A stretch of DNA of 64,000 bases from Ensifer adhaerens (GCF_028993555.1 NZ_CP118610.1:1054001-1118000); one strand, 5' to 3'; counted from the stretch's first letter, positions 1 through 12,547 are shown. Made by a program: numbers and translations. The notes: a model not told the origin generated them from the letters alone.

Positions 1-1
1 C

Positions 2-850
2 ATCCAGTCCGGCGACATGGTCGGCTTTGCCTCCGGCTCCGGGGTGGCGATCGGCTCGCGCATGGCCGAGCAGCTCGGCATCCGCGTCGGCGGAACGATC
101 ACACTGACCTCGCCCAATGGCGACGTGACGCCGCTCGGCATGAACCCGCGCGTGAAGGCCTACACCGTCTCGGCGATCTACGAGATCGGCATGTCGGAAT
201 ACGACTCAACGATCATCTTCATGCCGCTTGAAGAGGCTCAGCTCTTCTTCAACGCCGAGGGACTGGCGCAGTCGATTGAGATCTTCGTCGAGCATCCGGA
301 TGTCGTCGATGAACTGCGACAGCCGATCGAGGACGCCGCGGGACGGCAGATCTTCATCACCGACTGGCGCGACCGCAACAAGACCTTCTTCTCGGCGCTC
401 GAGGTCGAGCGCAACGTGATGTTCATGATCCTGACGCTGATCGTTCTGGTCGCGGCGCTGAACATCATTTCCGGCCTGATCATGCTGGTGAAGGACAAGG
501 GCAGCGACATTGCGATCCTGAGAACGATGGGTGCGACGTCGGGCTCGGTGATGCGCATCTTCTTCATGACCGGTGCAGCCATCGGCGTGGCGGGCACCGT
601 TGCCGGCGTGGCGCTCGGTGTTGTCGTCTGCCTCAACATCGAATCCATCCGACAGTTCTTCTCCTGGATTTCAGGAACGACTCTCTTCAGCCCGGAGCTC
701 TACTTCCTGAGCCAGCTTCCGGCCGACATGAACGCCGACGAGACTGCGCTCGTCATCGTCATGGCACTCACCCTTTCCTTCCTCGCCACGATTTTTCCGG
801 CCTGGCGTGCCTCGCGCCTCGATCCGGTGCAGGCCCTGCGTTACGAATGA
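2..850 (+). CDS. lolC: Lipoprotein-releasing ABC transporter permease LolC/LolE, C-terminal part (5' end outside window)
   Basis: This is the C-terminal part of the inner-membrane permease that hands lipoproteins from the inner membrane to the LolA carrier. The reading frame is open from base 2, so the gene starts before the window; the first ATG at 17 is internal. The visible part has the periplasmic MacB/LolC-type region (GDMVGF, then GSRMAEQLGI and the MSEYDS stretch) followed by three hydrophobic segments near residues 135-160, 185-210 and 255-275. It ends in a typical permease tail, RASRLDPVQALRYE. The ATPase gene lolD would be expected directly downstream, and its start lies 16 bp later, but that gene is broken. 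The call to LolC/E is firm; which of the two cannot be told from this fragment. Confidence 0.9.
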   Translation: MQSGDMVGFASGSGVAIGSRMAEQLGIRVGGTITLTSPNGDVTPLGMNPRVKAYTVSAIYEIGMSEYDSTIIFMPLEEAQLFFNAEGLAQSIEIFVEHPDVVDELRQPIEDAAGRQIFITDWRDRNKTFFSALEVERNVMFMILTLIVLVAALNIISGLIMLVKDKGSDIAILRTMGATSGSVMRIFFMTGAAIGVAGTVAGVALGVVVCLNIESIRQFFSWISGTTLFSPELYFLSQLPADMNADETALVIVMALTLSFLATIFPAWRASRLDPVQALRYE

Positions 851-866
851 CAAGGACATCACCTAA

Positions 867-1139
867 ATGAAAGCGCGCGTGGCACTGCAGCTCTCCGGCG
901 TCGAGCGACACTACGGGGAAGGCGAGACCTATCTATCGATCCTCAAGGGCGCGGATTTCACGCTGAGGAGCGGCGAGACCGTGGCATTGGTCGCGCCGTC
1001 GCGAGTCATGATCGGTCCTCATGCGTTTTCTTTTGAGGATGTCCTGATCTGCGAGAGCTGCAAAGAGCAGACAGGGAATGGCTTGCCGATTATTGAATGC
1101 CGCAAGCCTTCTGGCCGCGAGCGTCGTTCCAATCCTTGA
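867..1139 (+). pseudogene. lolD: Truncated lolD: lipoprotein-release ABC ATPase cut inside the Walker A motif
   Basis: The first 45 residues match a LolD ATPase N-terminus: a conserved lead-in ([13 protein letters not shown]), then [10 protein letters not shown], which should run on into the Walker A loop (G-x-GKST). After APS, at about base 1003, the frame instead reads RVMIGPHAF and runs as unrelated sequence to a stop at 1137. Walker A, the ABC signature, Walker B and the H-loop are all missing, so about 180 residues of the usual roughly 225 are lost. The next gene on the other strand keeps its own 3' end at 1090, which suggests a deletion of most of lolD with a junction near 1003. Because LolD is normally needed for viability, either another copy exists, the transporter is non-functional, or the assembly is wrong here. 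Confidence 0.8.
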
Positions 1140-1662
1140 GAAGCACGAGCTCGCCTTTGGCGACAACCGCCTTGTCGTTGGCCTTGCCTTTGCCCGTCAG
1201 CACGTTGAGGTCGCATTGGGACGTATTGTTGGGGTCGAGCGTATCATAGGATGAGTGGGTGTAGCCGGCGACCACGAACTCGAAATTGCGATAGGCAACC
1301 GTCACCTTCTGTTCCCAGCGGTCGCGCCCGATGGCGTCGTTGTGGCTGGTGATGACCAAGGAGCCATTCGGCAGTGCTTCGATCGACGGCGCCTGTCCGA
1401 CAAGATCGAACTGCCCCCAAATCTTGTTCGGGATCGCCGATTTCAATTCAAGCGCGCCACTGTCGCCTGCGAGGTAAAGGTAGACGCCGTTGTCCTCGTC
1501 GCTGCCCTCGGCGGGCCGTATGATCAGCGCGAGATCAGTGTCCCCGTCCTTATCCCAATCACCGGTTGCCGCCGAGACAATGCGTCCCGGATCGATCGCT
1601 TCCGCCGCAGAAGCGACGGCGGGGAGGAGGAGCAGCAGGGGCAGAATAAGGCGTGCATGCAT
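1090..1662 (-). CDS. Secreted FG-GAP/VCBS-like hypothetical protein
   Basis: A 190-residue protein that begins with a clear signal peptide (hydrophobic [10 protein letters not shown] run ending in VASAAEA, likely cut after ASA) and so is probably periplasmic. Just after it, [12 protein letters not shown] matches the calcium-binding-loop style of FG-GAP/VCBS repeats; only one such repeat is visible. I do not recognise a specific function. An upstream in-frame ATG at 1731 exists, but the start at 1662 is preferred because it is followed at once by the signal peptide and preceded by a good ribosome site (AGCGGAG). Its 3' end faces the broken lolD. Confidence 0.72.
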   Translation of the reverse strand: MHARLILPLLLLLPAVASAAEAIDPGRIVSAATGDWDKDGDTDLALIIRPAEGSDEDNGVYLYLAGDSGALELKSAIPNKIWGQFDLVGQAPSIEALPNGSLVITSHNDAIGRDRWEQKVTVAYRNFEFVVAGYTHSSYDTLDPNNTSQCDLNVLTGKGKANDKAVVAKGELVLLKDWNDARGQKACGIQ

Positions 1663-1847
1663 GTCGGAACGCTCCGCTTGGTTGTTCCTCTTGATATGCG
1701 GGCATGGTGCTTTCCTCAAGCGGCTTCTCACCGATTAACCTGCGTTCGCCTGGCATGTTAACCATCGTGAACAGAACGCCTGTGCTCGGCTTGACGAGTG
1801 AACAAAAATAGAACAAAGTAAAAACATAACGGAAAAGGAGCCATGTT

Positions 1848-1934
1848 ATGACTGATTTTGTTCGTGACCTCGCCGCCTTCGCTTCGATGAGCCTGTTCAT
1901 CGCAAGCATCTCTTTCATTGCGCTCGGTCTCTGA
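1848..1934 (+). CDS. 28-residue predicted membrane small protein
   Basis: A short ORF (MTDFVRDLAAF... ending FIALGL) with one hydrophobic helix covering roughly residues 9-28. The ATG at 1848 is preceded by a strong ribosome site, GGAAAAGGAG at 1831-1840, with 7 bases of spacing. A TTAACCAT motif lies 82 bp upstream of the ATG. It sits alone between the FG-GAP gene and dnaE. The function is unknown; the case for it being real rests on the ribosome site and the clean membrane helix. Confidence 0.5.
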   Translation: MTDFVRDLAAFASMSLFIASISFIALGL

Positions 1935-2076
1935 GGAGCGCCGATATCTCTTCTCACGCACCTCCCGAATTCTGCCCCCTGGATTGAATAAGGGGGACGA
2001 CGTGTCAGCTGAAACTGGACATGTCGGGTGATAAGCGGGATATCCTGCCGATCAGACAGGAATCAGGGTGCGAACA

Positions 2077-5574
<3,498 letters not shown>

Positions 5575-5675
5575 CCCGGATTATTGTTCCGCTTCATTGA
5601 AGCTGGGGTAGTGGCCGTAGAAAGCGAGCGGAGTCGAACGCAGACCCGCTTCGCATATCCGGAACACGCGCGCGA

Positions 5676-6905
5676 TCAGTCGCCGGGGCGCGATCGGGTG
5701 ATGGTGATGAAATCGGTGCCCTGACCGGTCTCCAGCCCGCTTTCCGTGTCGGCGATCGAGAGCGAAGAGCCCTCGGCCAACAATCCTTCAACCCGCTTGC
5801 GAACGTCGTCGGATATCGTCATTCGCGCCAGCGTGCGCTGGATTCCGTTGTACGCGAAGGGATCGGCCTCCATGGAAATGCCGAGTCGCTTTTTCGTCGA
5901 GGCCGGCAGGTGGTTTTCAAGCGAAACGCCGAACCATTTGCCTTCGGCGCCTTCTTCTTCATTGTGCCGGAACTGGAGGAAATGCGTCCCGAGCGACTCT
6001 TCCGGTTTGTCGATGGTGAGGCCTCCTTCGAAAAGCGGTTTGAAACCTTGGCGGACGAGGATCTTGCCGTTCTGTGGTGGCGTTCGGCCGGCCTTGCGCA
6101 GGAGCTTGTCGGTCAGTTCCGGCGTCAGCTTGCCGTCGCTCTCGAGACCTTCGCTCGTCTGGAAGGCGCGGAGCGCCGTAATGGTTGCCGGGCCTGCATG
6201 GCCGTCGATCGCGCCTGGCACGTATCCGAGGAATTCCAGCGAGGCTTGAACCTCGCGCATGGTGTCGCGTGCGTCGCTGCGCGTGATCAGGATGCGGATC
6301 GGTTCCTCCATCGATCGGGAGGTGCTGGCACCACCAGTCGGCTCCCTCATCGCCACTTCCACCGGCGCACCGCCGGCCTGGCTGATCGCCGGACGTAGAG
6401 GCACGTCGGACAACGGCGGCTGGATATCTACCGGGGCCGGGCGGAAGAGGAGGGCACTCTTGATCTCCACGGGCGTTATCTGCCGGTCCGAGATGAGCAC
6501 GTGCACGCCGCGCTCGGTCATCTTGTAGAGCGATGCGGCGAAGACGCTCGGCAGGCGCACGCATCCGTGCGACGCGGGGTAGTCAGGCACGTGGTTGGAG
6601 CCGTGGAGCGCAATGCCAGACCAGGTGAGCCGTTGCATGAACGGCATCGGCGCGTTCGAATAGATGTTCGATTTGTGATGGCGCCGCTTTTCGAGGATAG
6701 AAAAGATTCCTGATGGCGTCGTATGGCCGGCCTTACCGGTCGACACCGGTGACGTCGCAATCACGGCGTCACCGTCATAGACGACGAGCGATTGCTGGTC
6801 CTTCGAAACAATGATCTGCAGCGGCCCGCGACTGCCTGCAAAGCCGGTGGCCGGCGACAAAAGCAGAGCGACGACGCTGGCGGTGAGAGCGAAACGCGAT
6901 ACCAT
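5676..6905 (-). CDS. Exported L,D-transpeptidase (YkuD) with peptidoglycan-binding domain
   Basis: A 409-residue exported enzyme predicted to make 3-3 cross-links or anchor proteins in peptidoglycan. A signal peptide (VSRFALTASVVALLLSPATGFA) is followed by a YkuD domain with the catalytic pattern HGSNHVPDYPASHGCVRLP, the active cysteine being near residue 113. A peptidoglycan-binding type 1 domain follows in the middle (QASLEFLGYVPGAIDGHAG). The C-terminal third has no domain I can name. The start at 6905 puts the signal peptide at the N-terminus; the frame is open up to 6950, but those extra residues look unnatural. It stands alone between dnaE and dinB, convergent with dnaE. Confidence 0.88.
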   Translation of the reverse strand: MVSRFALTASVVALLLSPATGFAGSRGPLQIIVSKDQQSLVVYDGDAVIATSPVSTGKAGHTTPSGIFSILEKRRHHKSNIYSNAPMPFMQRLTWSGIALHGSNHVPDYPASHGCVRLPSVFAASLYKMTERGVHVLISDRQITPVEIKSALLFRPAPVDIQPPLSDVPLRPAISQAGGAPVEVAMREPTGGASTSRSMEEPIRILITRSDARDTMREVQASLEFLGYVPGAIDGHAGPATITALRAFQTSEGLESDGKLTPELTDKLLRKAGRTPPQNGKILVRQGFKPLFEGGLTIDKPEESLGTHFLQFRHNEEEGAEGKWFGVSLENHLPASTKKRLGISMEADPFAYNGIQRTLARMTISDDVRKRVEGLLAEGSSLSIADTESGLETGQGTDFITITRSRPGD

Positions 6906-7018
6906 ACACTCAACCCAACACGTGACTTGGCGGACGAGCCTAGCCTGCAATCTTTAAGGAATTCATCAGGACGGCGTGGGGGCCACATCAAGGTTGCGTG
7001 ATCGCCGCGTGTCTATCT

Positions 7019-8311
7019 TCACGGGTCGCGCTTCCGGGTGCCGAAGGTATAGCCGGTCTCGACGCTCGCCTTGCCGAACTTGTCGCGCAGCTTGTTCATG
7101 GCGTCTTCGGCCGCTGCCCGGCGGGTTGCCGCCGGATCGACGAGATCGGGCGGATCGGCAAGGTCCGGAGCGGAGAGATCGCTGACACCGATACCGATCA
7201 GCCGATATTTCGTGCCATCGGCTTCTTTCTCAAGGAGCTGCAGTCCGGTGCGGAATATGCGGTCGGCGAGCCGTGTCGGGCTATCGAGCCGCCGGTTGCG
7301 GGTGCGAAGCTTGAAGTCGGCCGTCTTCAGCTTCAAGACGACGGTCTGGCCGGCGAGTTCGGACTTTCGCAGCCGATGCGCGACCTGTTCGCTGAGCCGC
7401 CTGAGATGCATCACGAGGTCATCATAGCGCGCGATGTCTTCGTTGAAGGTCGTCTCGGAGGAGACGCTCTTCGCTTCGCCGTCGATTTCGACCGCTCTCT
7501 CGTCAAGTCCGCGCGACAGGCGGTAAAGCCGTTGCCCCATGGTGCCGTAGCGGCGCATGAGGTCGGCTTCCTCCATGGTCTGCAATTGCCCGATCGTTCG
7601 CACGCCATCGCGTTCCAGGGTTGTGGCGAAGGCCTTGCCGACCCCCCAGATCAGGGTGACCGGTTTTTCCCTCAGGAACTCCAGCGCTTCGGCCTGGCCG
7701 ATGACGGAAAAACCGCGCGGCTTCTGCAGGTCGGAAGCGACCTTGGCGAGGAACTTGCAATAGGAGAGGCCAACAGAAACGGTGATGCCGATCTCCTGCT
7801 CGACGCGGCGGGCGAAGCGGGCGAGCGTACGCGCCGGCGGATCGTGATGCAGCCGCTCGGTACCCTTGAGTTCGAGAAAGGCCTCGTCGATCGATAGCGG
7901 CTGCACCAGCGGCGTCAACTCTTGCATCAGCGTGCGGACCTCGCGGCCGACGCGAGTGTATTTTTCCATATTCGGTTTGATGACGACGGCTTGAGGGCAC
8001 GCCTCCAGCGCCTTGAACATCGGCATTGCCGAGCGCACTCCGTGAATACGGGCGATGTAGCAGGCGGTGGACACCACGCCGCGCTTGCCACCGCCGATGA
8101 TCACGGGCTTGTCGGCAAGCTCCGGATCGTCGCGCTTTTCGATCGAAGCGTAGAAGGCGTCGCAATCTATATGCGCCAAGGTGAGATCGTATAGCTCGCT
8201 GTGGCGCAGCAGGCGCGGACTGCCGCACGCCGTACAGCGCCGCGCGCTGGCAGCCTGCTCCTTGAGGCAGTCACGGCAGAAGCCTGGAGATTGAGCAGCG
8301 CTGTCGGGCAT
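7019..8311 (-). CDS. dinB: DNA polymerase IV (Y family, DinB) with N-terminal zinc-ribbon-like extension
   Basis: A 430-residue translesion polymerase. The IMS core starts near residue 45 with [20 protein letters not shown] (metal-binding Asp residues) and carries the SIDEAFLEL catalytic motif; the little-finger domain covers about residues 260-360. Before the core lies a 40-residue extension with two Cys pairs, CRDC and CTAC, that could bind zinc; E. coli DinB lacks it. No consensus clamp-binding peptide is evident at the C-terminus, which ends FGTRKRDP. It is followed on the other strand by an acetyltransferase. Family assignment is secure; the role of the Cys-rich extension is unknown. Confidence 0.95.
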   Translation of the reverse strand: MPDSAAQSPGFCRDCLKEQAASARRCTACGSPRLLRHSELYDLTLAHIDCDAFYASIEKRDDPELADKPVIIGGGKRGVVSTACYIARIHGVRSAMPMFKALEACPQAVVIKPNMEKYTRVGREVRTLMQELTPLVQPLSIDEAFLELKGTERLHHDPPARTLARFARRVEQEIGITVSVGLSYCKFLAKVASDLQKPRGFSVIGQAEALEFLREKPVTLIWGVGKAFATTLERDGVRTIGQLQTMEEADLMRRYGTMGQRLYRLSRGLDERAVEIDGEAKSVSSETTFNEDIARYDDLVMHLRRLSEQVAHRLRKSELAGQTVVLKLKTADFKLRTRNRRLDSPTRLADRIFRTGLQLLEKEADGTKYRLIGIGVSDLSAPDLADPPDLVDPAATRRAAAEDAMNKLRDKFGKASVETGYTFGTRKRDP

Positions 8312-8377
8312 ATCTGGAACAAAGATTGAACATCGCGACCTTACGCTCTAGGCTAGTGAGTCTCAAGGGAGGCTCTG

Positions 8378-8962
8378 TTGGAAATCACACTCCAGTTCTC
8401 ACCTGCCACGGCGGTTAGTTGGGCGGATTTCGAGCAGCTTTTCGGGCCCAACGGCGCCTATGGCGGTTGTTGGTGCACCGCTTTGCGCCTGCCGCATTCC
8501 ATCCGAACGGCAATGCCGGCAAGCGAACGCAGGGCCTTTATCAAGGCGCGTATCGATACCGCGCCGCCGCCCGGCATCCTCGGTTATTTCGAGGGAGCAC
8601 CGGTCGCCTGGGTTCAGGTTGGTCCTCGCCAGGATGTTCCGCAGTTCAATTCGTCGCGCACGGTTGCGCGACCGCTGGAGGACGGTGAGGCCAGCGATCC
8701 GACGATCTGGGCGCTGAGCTGCCTGTTCATGCAGTCGAAACTGCGGGGCAGGGGCCTGAGCCATCAACTCGTGCGTGCGGCGATCGACCACGCAAGGGCC
8801 GGCGGCGCACGCTATCTCGATGCTTGTCCGATCGATCACGCCAAACAGTCAAAGTCCGTCGCCCTTTGGGTCGGCGCGACGACGGTCTTCGAGGCTGAGG
8901 GATTCGACGTCGTGGCGCGACGCAAGGATGGTAGACCGTTGATGCGATTGGATTTGCACTGA
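8378..8962 (+). CDS. GNAT-family N-acetyltransferase
   Basis: A 194-residue acetyl-CoA-dependent transferase. The acetyl-CoA loop is visible as SKLRGRGLSHQLVRAAIDHA near residues 120-140. The first third (FGPNGAYGGCWCTALRL) is typical of a GNAT subgroup with a conserved GGCWC-like stretch. The start is a TTG at 8378 with a strong ribosome site (AAGGGAGG, 8365-8372); no ATG fits. The substrate cannot be predicted. It is divergent from dinB with a 66-bp shared upstream region. Confidence 0.85.
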   Translation: MEITLQFSPATAVSWADFEQLFGPNGAYGGCWCTALRLPHSIRTAMPASERRAFIKARIDTAPPPGILGYFEGAPVAWVQVGPRQDVPQFNSSRTVARPLEDGEASDPTIWALSCLFMQSKLRGRGLSHQLVRAAIDHARAGGARYLDACPIDHAKQSKSVALWVGATTVFEAEGFDVVARRKDGRPLMRLDLH

Positions 8963-8979
8963 TGGAAGCCGGCGCTGAA

Positions 8980-9627
8980 CTAGCCCTCGAAATGCGCGCG
9001 GATGGTCGCCGCCGCTTCCGGCCAGTCGGCCACTGCGCGGATACTGGCGTCCGGCTTTGGCGCAAGCGCGCGAAACTCCGCGTTAGCCATCAGGTTGATC
9101 AGCAGGCAGGACGGCGCATGGTGCTGGACCGATTGCAGGTTGCGAAGAATATCATCGACGAAGACCAGGGGAACCGGGCGTCCGCCGTGCAGCTTTTGGA
9201 CGATCGGTCCCTTCGGCTCCTCGGAGGCAAGCAGCGGGTAGGGAAGGTCAAGCCGGTCGAGCAGGGCCCGGCGGACCGCGGCGTGATGCGGCGGCATGGC
9301 CGTCAGGAAAACGATGTCCGCTTCGTTCGACAGCGCGGCCAAGGTTTCGACGACCCGCGCGGCCGGTGTCTGCCAGCGATCCTGCGTCCCATAGAAGGAA
9401 TCAAGCAACGCCTTGACCTCCGCCTCCGCGATCGGTTGTTCATTTGCGCGATCGACGATGTTGCCGGTCAGGCGGAAGGATCGGGGCAGCAGCGCGTGGC
9501 CGCAGCTATCGAGAAAGGCTTTGAACGGATTGATGAATTCGAGCACGACCTCATCGATGTCGCTGACGATCAGCGGGCGCTCTTGAAGCTGGATGCGATT
9601 GTTTGTGGACGTGCCTGGCACGCTCAA
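8980..9627 (-). CDS. HAD-superfamily hydrolase-like protein
   Basis: A 215-residue protein with haloacid-dehalogenase motifs: motif I as VSDIDEVVLEF near residue 21 (Asp nucleophile and Asp two residues later), a motif II threonine in VFLTAMP near residue 107, and motif IV as LVFVDDIL near residue 153. These point to a Mg-dependent phosphatase-like fold; the substrate is unknown. Its start overlaps the stop of the DUF3572 gene by 4 bp (ATGA), so the two are probably translated together. It is convergent with the GNAT gene. Confidence 0.78.
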   Translation of the reverse strand: MSVPGTSTNNRIQLQERPLIVSDIDEVVLEFINPFKAFLDSCGHALLPRSFRLTGNIVDRANEQPIAEAEVKALLDSFYGTQDRWQTPAARVVETLAALSNEADIVFLTAMPPHHAAVRRALLDRLDLPYPLLASEEPKGPIVQKLHGGRPVPLVFVDDILRNLQSVQHHAPSCLLINLMANAEFRALAPKPDASIRAVADWPEAAATIRAHFEG

Positions 9628-9893
9628 TCCTCAAAACCCGAATGGCCCGAAAGCGCCGCGTGGGCGCTGACGACATCTTCCGGCGCCGTGCCGGTCGCCT
9701 GGCAGAATGCCATCAGTGTCGGCTCGTGGTCCATGAGAAAGGCGATGAGGCCGCCCATGAAGCCGGGTTCGGTGATGGCATTGCGCAACGCTGTTGGATC
9801 GGTGCCCGTCAATGCCAGGAAACGGGACAGAAGCTCCGGCTCGTTGGCGAGCCAGGCAAGGATGTCGATGGCGATTTCGTCAGCGCTCTTCAA
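9624..9893 (-). CDS. DUF3572 family protein
   Basis: An 89-residue, mostly helical small protein matching the alphaproteobacterial DUF3572 family as I know it (MKSADEIAIDILAWLANEPELL, then FLALTG and PGFMGGLIAFLMDHEP). No catalytic residues can be named and the function is unknown. It precedes the HAD protein with a 4-bp overlap and is divergent from divK, the arrangement usual in rhizobia. Confidence 0.8.
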   Translation of the reverse strand: MKSADEIAIDILAWLANEPELLSRFLALTGTDPTALRNAITEPGFMGGLIAFLMDHEPTLMAFCQATGTAPEDVVSAHAALSGHSGFED

Positions 9894-10049
9894 TGCTTCG
9901 TCCTCGTATGGTTTTTACGCGTGGAGTTACCTATTTTTCAACCAAATAGGCCTATCTCTGAAGTTGAGGAAATGGGTCGAGTCGTCGGCTCTGCAAGTTA
10001 ATTGTCCTGAGGAGACTTGCAAGGTGACGACGGACAGCAAGGGATCGAC

Positions 10050-10421
10050 ATGCCCAAACAGGTAATGATTGTTGAAGACAACGAGCTGAACATGAAGCTG
10101 TTCCGCGACCTGATTGAGGCTTCCGGCTACGCGACGATCCAGACGCGCAACGGCATGGAGGCGCTCGAGCTCGCGCGCAAGCACCGGCCCGATCTCATTC
10201 TCATGGACATTCAGCTGCCGGAAGTATCCGGTCTGGAAGTGACAAAGTGGCTGAAGGAAGACGATGAATTGCACGTCATTCCTGTCATTGCCGTCACCGC
10301 ATTTGCAATGAAGGGCGACGAGGAACGGATCCGCCAGGGTGGATGCGAAGCCTATGTTTCCAAACCGATTTCCGTACCGAAGTTCATAGAAACGATCAAA
10401 ACCTACCTGGGCGATGCCTGA
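10050..10421 (+). CDS. divK: Single-domain response regulator DivK
   Basis: A 123-residue receiver-only protein that controls cell-cycle histidine kinases such as PleC and DivJ in alphaproteobacteria. All receiver residues are present: the acidic pair in MIVEDNELN, the phosphorylated Asp in [13 protein letters not shown] near residue 53, Thr in VIAVTAFA and Lys in YVSKPI near residue 105. The start at 10050 is chosen over an in-frame codon at 10017 because it begins the receiver cleanly. It is followed 17 bp later by pleD, the classic divK-pleD operon. A small inverted repeat (TGCAAGT at 9992, ACTTGCA at 10015) lies in the leader. Confidence 0.96.
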   Translation: MPKQVMIVEDNELNMKLFRDLIEASGYATIQTRNGMEALELARKHRPDLILMDIQLPEVSGLEVTKWLKEDDELHVIPVIAVTAFAMKGDEERIRQGGCEAYVSKPISVPKFIETIKTYLGDA

Positions 10422-10438
10422 GCGGCGGGAAAATTGAT

Positions 10439-11806
10439 ATGACTGCGCGCATTCTTGTCGTTGATGATGTTCCGGCCAATGTGAAGTTGCTCGAAGCCCG
10501 GCTGCTCGCCGAGTATTTCGATGTGCTGACGGCCAATGACGGCTATTCGGCGCTGGCGCTCTGCGAGAAGACGCCCATCGATCTCGTGCTTCTCGATATC
10601 ATGATGCCCGGGCTCGACGGCTTCGAAGTCTGCGAACGGCTGAAGGCCAACCCACGAACGGCGCATATTCCGGTTGTCATGGTCACAGCGCTCGACCAGC
10701 CGTCGGATCGCGTGCGCGGCCTGAAGGCCGGAGCCGACGACTTCCTGACCAAGCCCGTCAACGATCTGCAATTGATGTCGCGCGTGAAGAGCCTGGTGCG
10801 GCTGAAGAATGTCAGCGACGAATTGCGCCTGCGCGCCCAGACAGCGCAGACCATCGGCCTCGAAGACGTCGGCCGTGCGGATCGTCCGGACGAACCGGGC
10901 AATGTTCTGCTCGTCGATGGCCGTGGCTCGTCACAGGAGCGGCTGCAACGCGCCCTCAAGCCGATCGCCGATGTCTCGGTGATTTCCGATCCGCAGGCAG
11001 CGCTCTTCGAAGCGGCCGAGAACAACTTCGACCTGGTCATCGTCAACGCGAACTTCGACGACTACGATCCTCTGCGGCTCTGCTCGCAGTTGCGCTCGCT
11101 GGAGCGGACGCGCTTCATTCCGATCCTTTTGATTGCGGAGCAGGGCAGCGATGAGATGGTGGTGCGTGCGCTCGATCTCGGCGTGACAGACTATCTGATG
11201 CGGCCGGTCGATCCCAATGAACTGATTGCCCGCTCGATGACCCAGATCCGGCGCAAGCACTGCAATGACAGGCTGCGCGCGAGTGTGCAGCAGACCATCG
11301 AGCTTGCCGTCACCGACGGCCTGACAGGCTTGCACAACCGCCGCTATTTCGACACCCACCTGAAGCTGCTGATGGACCGGGCTGCAGCGCGCGGCCGGCC
11401 GCTCTCCATCTGCATGACAGACATCGACCGTTTCAAGCAGGTCAACGATACCTACGGCCATGATGCCGGCGACGAAGTGCTGCGGGAGTTCGCCAGCCGC
11501 ATTCGTAGCACCGTGCGCGGGGCCGATCTCGCCTGCCGTTTCGGCGGCGAGGAATTCGTCGTCGTTATGCCGGATACGTCGGCTGAAATGGCGGCCGGCG
11601 TCGCCGAGCGCTTGCGCATGATTATCGAAAGCCTGCCGTTCCCGGTTCCGCAGGCGGATGGTGTCTTGAAGGTAACGGCGTCGATGGGGATCGCGACGCT
11701 CAGGCCGGGTGCCGATACGGCCGAGGCTCTGCTGAAACGCGCGGATACGGCGCTCTACCAAGCCAAGCACGAGGGGCGCAACCGTGTGGTGGCGGCCGCC
11801 GCCTGA
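10439..11806 (+). CDS. pleD: Diguanylate cyclase response regulator PleD
   Basis: A 455-residue protein with two receiver domains followed by a GGDEF domain, the layout of Caulobacter PleD, which makes c-di-GMP and directs polar development. The first receiver keeps the phospho-Asp (LVLLDIMMPGLDGFEV); the second is degenerate. The catalytic site reads RFGGEEF, and the inhibitory I-site RxxD is present as RGAD a few residues before it, so feedback inhibition by c-di-GMP is expected. The start at 10439 follows directly from the divK stop region; a longer frame from 10343 overlaps divK and is rejected. Confidence 0.96.
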   Translation: MTARILVVDDVPANVKLLEARLLAEYFDVLTANDGYSALALCEKTPIDLVLLDIMMPGLDGFEVCERLKANPRTAHIPVVMVTALDQPSDRVRGLKAGADDFLTKPVNDLQLMSRVKSLVRLKNVSDELRLRAQTAQTIGLEDVGRADRPDEPGNVLLVDGRGSSQERLQRALKPIADVSVISDPQAALFEAAENNFDLVIVNANFDDYDPLRLCSQLRSLERTRFIPILLIAEQGSDEMVVRALDLGVTDYLMRPVDPNELIARSMTQIRRKHCNDRLRASVQQTIELAVTDGLTGLHNRRYFDTHLKLLMDRAAARGRPLSICMTDIDRFKQVNDTYGHDAGDEVLREFASRIRSTVRGADLACRFGGEEFVVVMPDTSAEMAAGVAERLRMIIESLPFPVPQADGVLKVTASMGIATLRPGADTAEALLKRADTALYQAKHEGRNRVVAAAA

Positions 11807-12114
11807 GTTTGCTGCCGTCCAATCCCGGCTCGCCGCTACCCAGCGAATTTCTTGGGTCTCCTCTTGCGGGTTGCATTTAAAGTTGTATTCTCGCCGCAGC
11901 CGATGCTACCGGGGAGTTTGGGTGGCCGCGGCGCCCACACGTGTGCCTGTCTTATTCCGATACAGAATTAACCATGCGCTTAGCGGCACCGCTTCGCGCA
12001 TTAAGAATTCGTTGATTTTTTTCCATTTTCAGGTGATGCTGATGAACAAGTAGGCGTCGCCTGCTCACATTTTGCTTACCCCATGATGCTCAGGTCCGCC
12101 GCATCTCCTGGGTC
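11807..12114. other. Intergenic stretch after pleD without a recognisable gene
   Basis: About 300 bp between the pleD stop and the candidate sRNA. The only element seen is TTAACCAT at 11968-11975, a motif that resembles a CtrA half-site. No ORF with a ribosome site and no clear terminator for pleD was found. Confidence 0.5.
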
Positions 12115-12222
12115 GTGGGGTCGGTCGGTTGGCTTTTGACCTCTGCGGAATCCTCGTGCCGCAGTCAGAGGCCAGCCGACCCCCTTTTCCGAAGCGCCGT
12201 CCCATCCCGGGGCGGCGTTTTT
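12115..12222 (+). ncRNA. Candidate structured small RNA between pleD and rpmG
   Basis: The 570-bp gap after pleD holds no convincing ORF but has strong RNA structure. GGGGTCGG (12117-12124) pairs with CCGACCCC (12176-12183), closing a multi-part stem whose inner hairpin pairs CTGCGG with CCGCAG. It is followed by a second hairpin and a T-run at 12195-12222. A long stem plus an intrinsic terminator is what a free-standing rhizobial trans-encoded sRNA looks like. I recall that one published Sinorhizobium sRNA family (alpha-r9/Smr9C) is near genes of this type, but could not verify the locus here. The 5' end is a guess. Confidence 0.55.
12195..12222 (+). terminator. Rho-independent terminator of the candidate sRNA
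   Basis: A 9-bp stem with one G:U pair, CGCCGTCCC with GGGGCGGCG, a 5-base loop, then TTTTT at 12218-12222. It reads rightward and so ends the candidate sRNA, not the leftward rpmG gene. Confidence 0.8.
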
Positions 12223-12379
12223 GCTTTCTCGGGTCCGGGCGAGGCGCCGCGCGTCTTAAGCATCCTTTGATCTGTCACCAAGGTCGGTGGCCCCCACGGC
12301 CCCGTTTCTCGGGATGTCCAAAAGGAAAGGGCGCCTGACCTTGCGGTCGGCGCCCTAAATTCCCGAGAAACGGTCGATC

Positions 12380-12547
12380 TTACTTGATCTTGGTTTCCTT
12401 GAACTCGACGTGCTTCTTGACGACCGGGTCGTACTTGGTCTTGGTCATCTTTTCCGTCATCGTACGGCTGTTCTTGGTCGTGACGTAGAAGAAACCCGTG
12501 TCGGCTGTCGAAAGCAGCTTGATCTTGATGGTAGTGGCTTTTGCCAT
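12380..12547 (-). CDS. rpmG: 50S ribosomal protein L33
   Basis: A 55-residue basic protein, [20 protein letters not shown]... ending ETKIK, matching bacterial L33 of the zinc-free type: it lacks the two Cys pairs of the C+ form, so it does not need zinc. The ATG at 12547 has AGGA 7 bases upstream (AGGACGACC ATG). It lies downstream of the MFS gene on the same strand with a 93-bp gap, which may hold its own promoter. Confidence 0.96.
   Translation of the reverse strand: MAKATTIKIKLLSTADTGFFYVTTKNSRTMTEKMTKTKYDPVVKKHVEFKETKIK

Noticed and set aside
867..1139. A frameshift, natural or a sequencing error, as the cause of the lolD break
   Set aside because: No remaining frame after 1003 resumes LolD sequence, so a single-base shift cannot explain the loss; a larger deletion or misassembly fits better.
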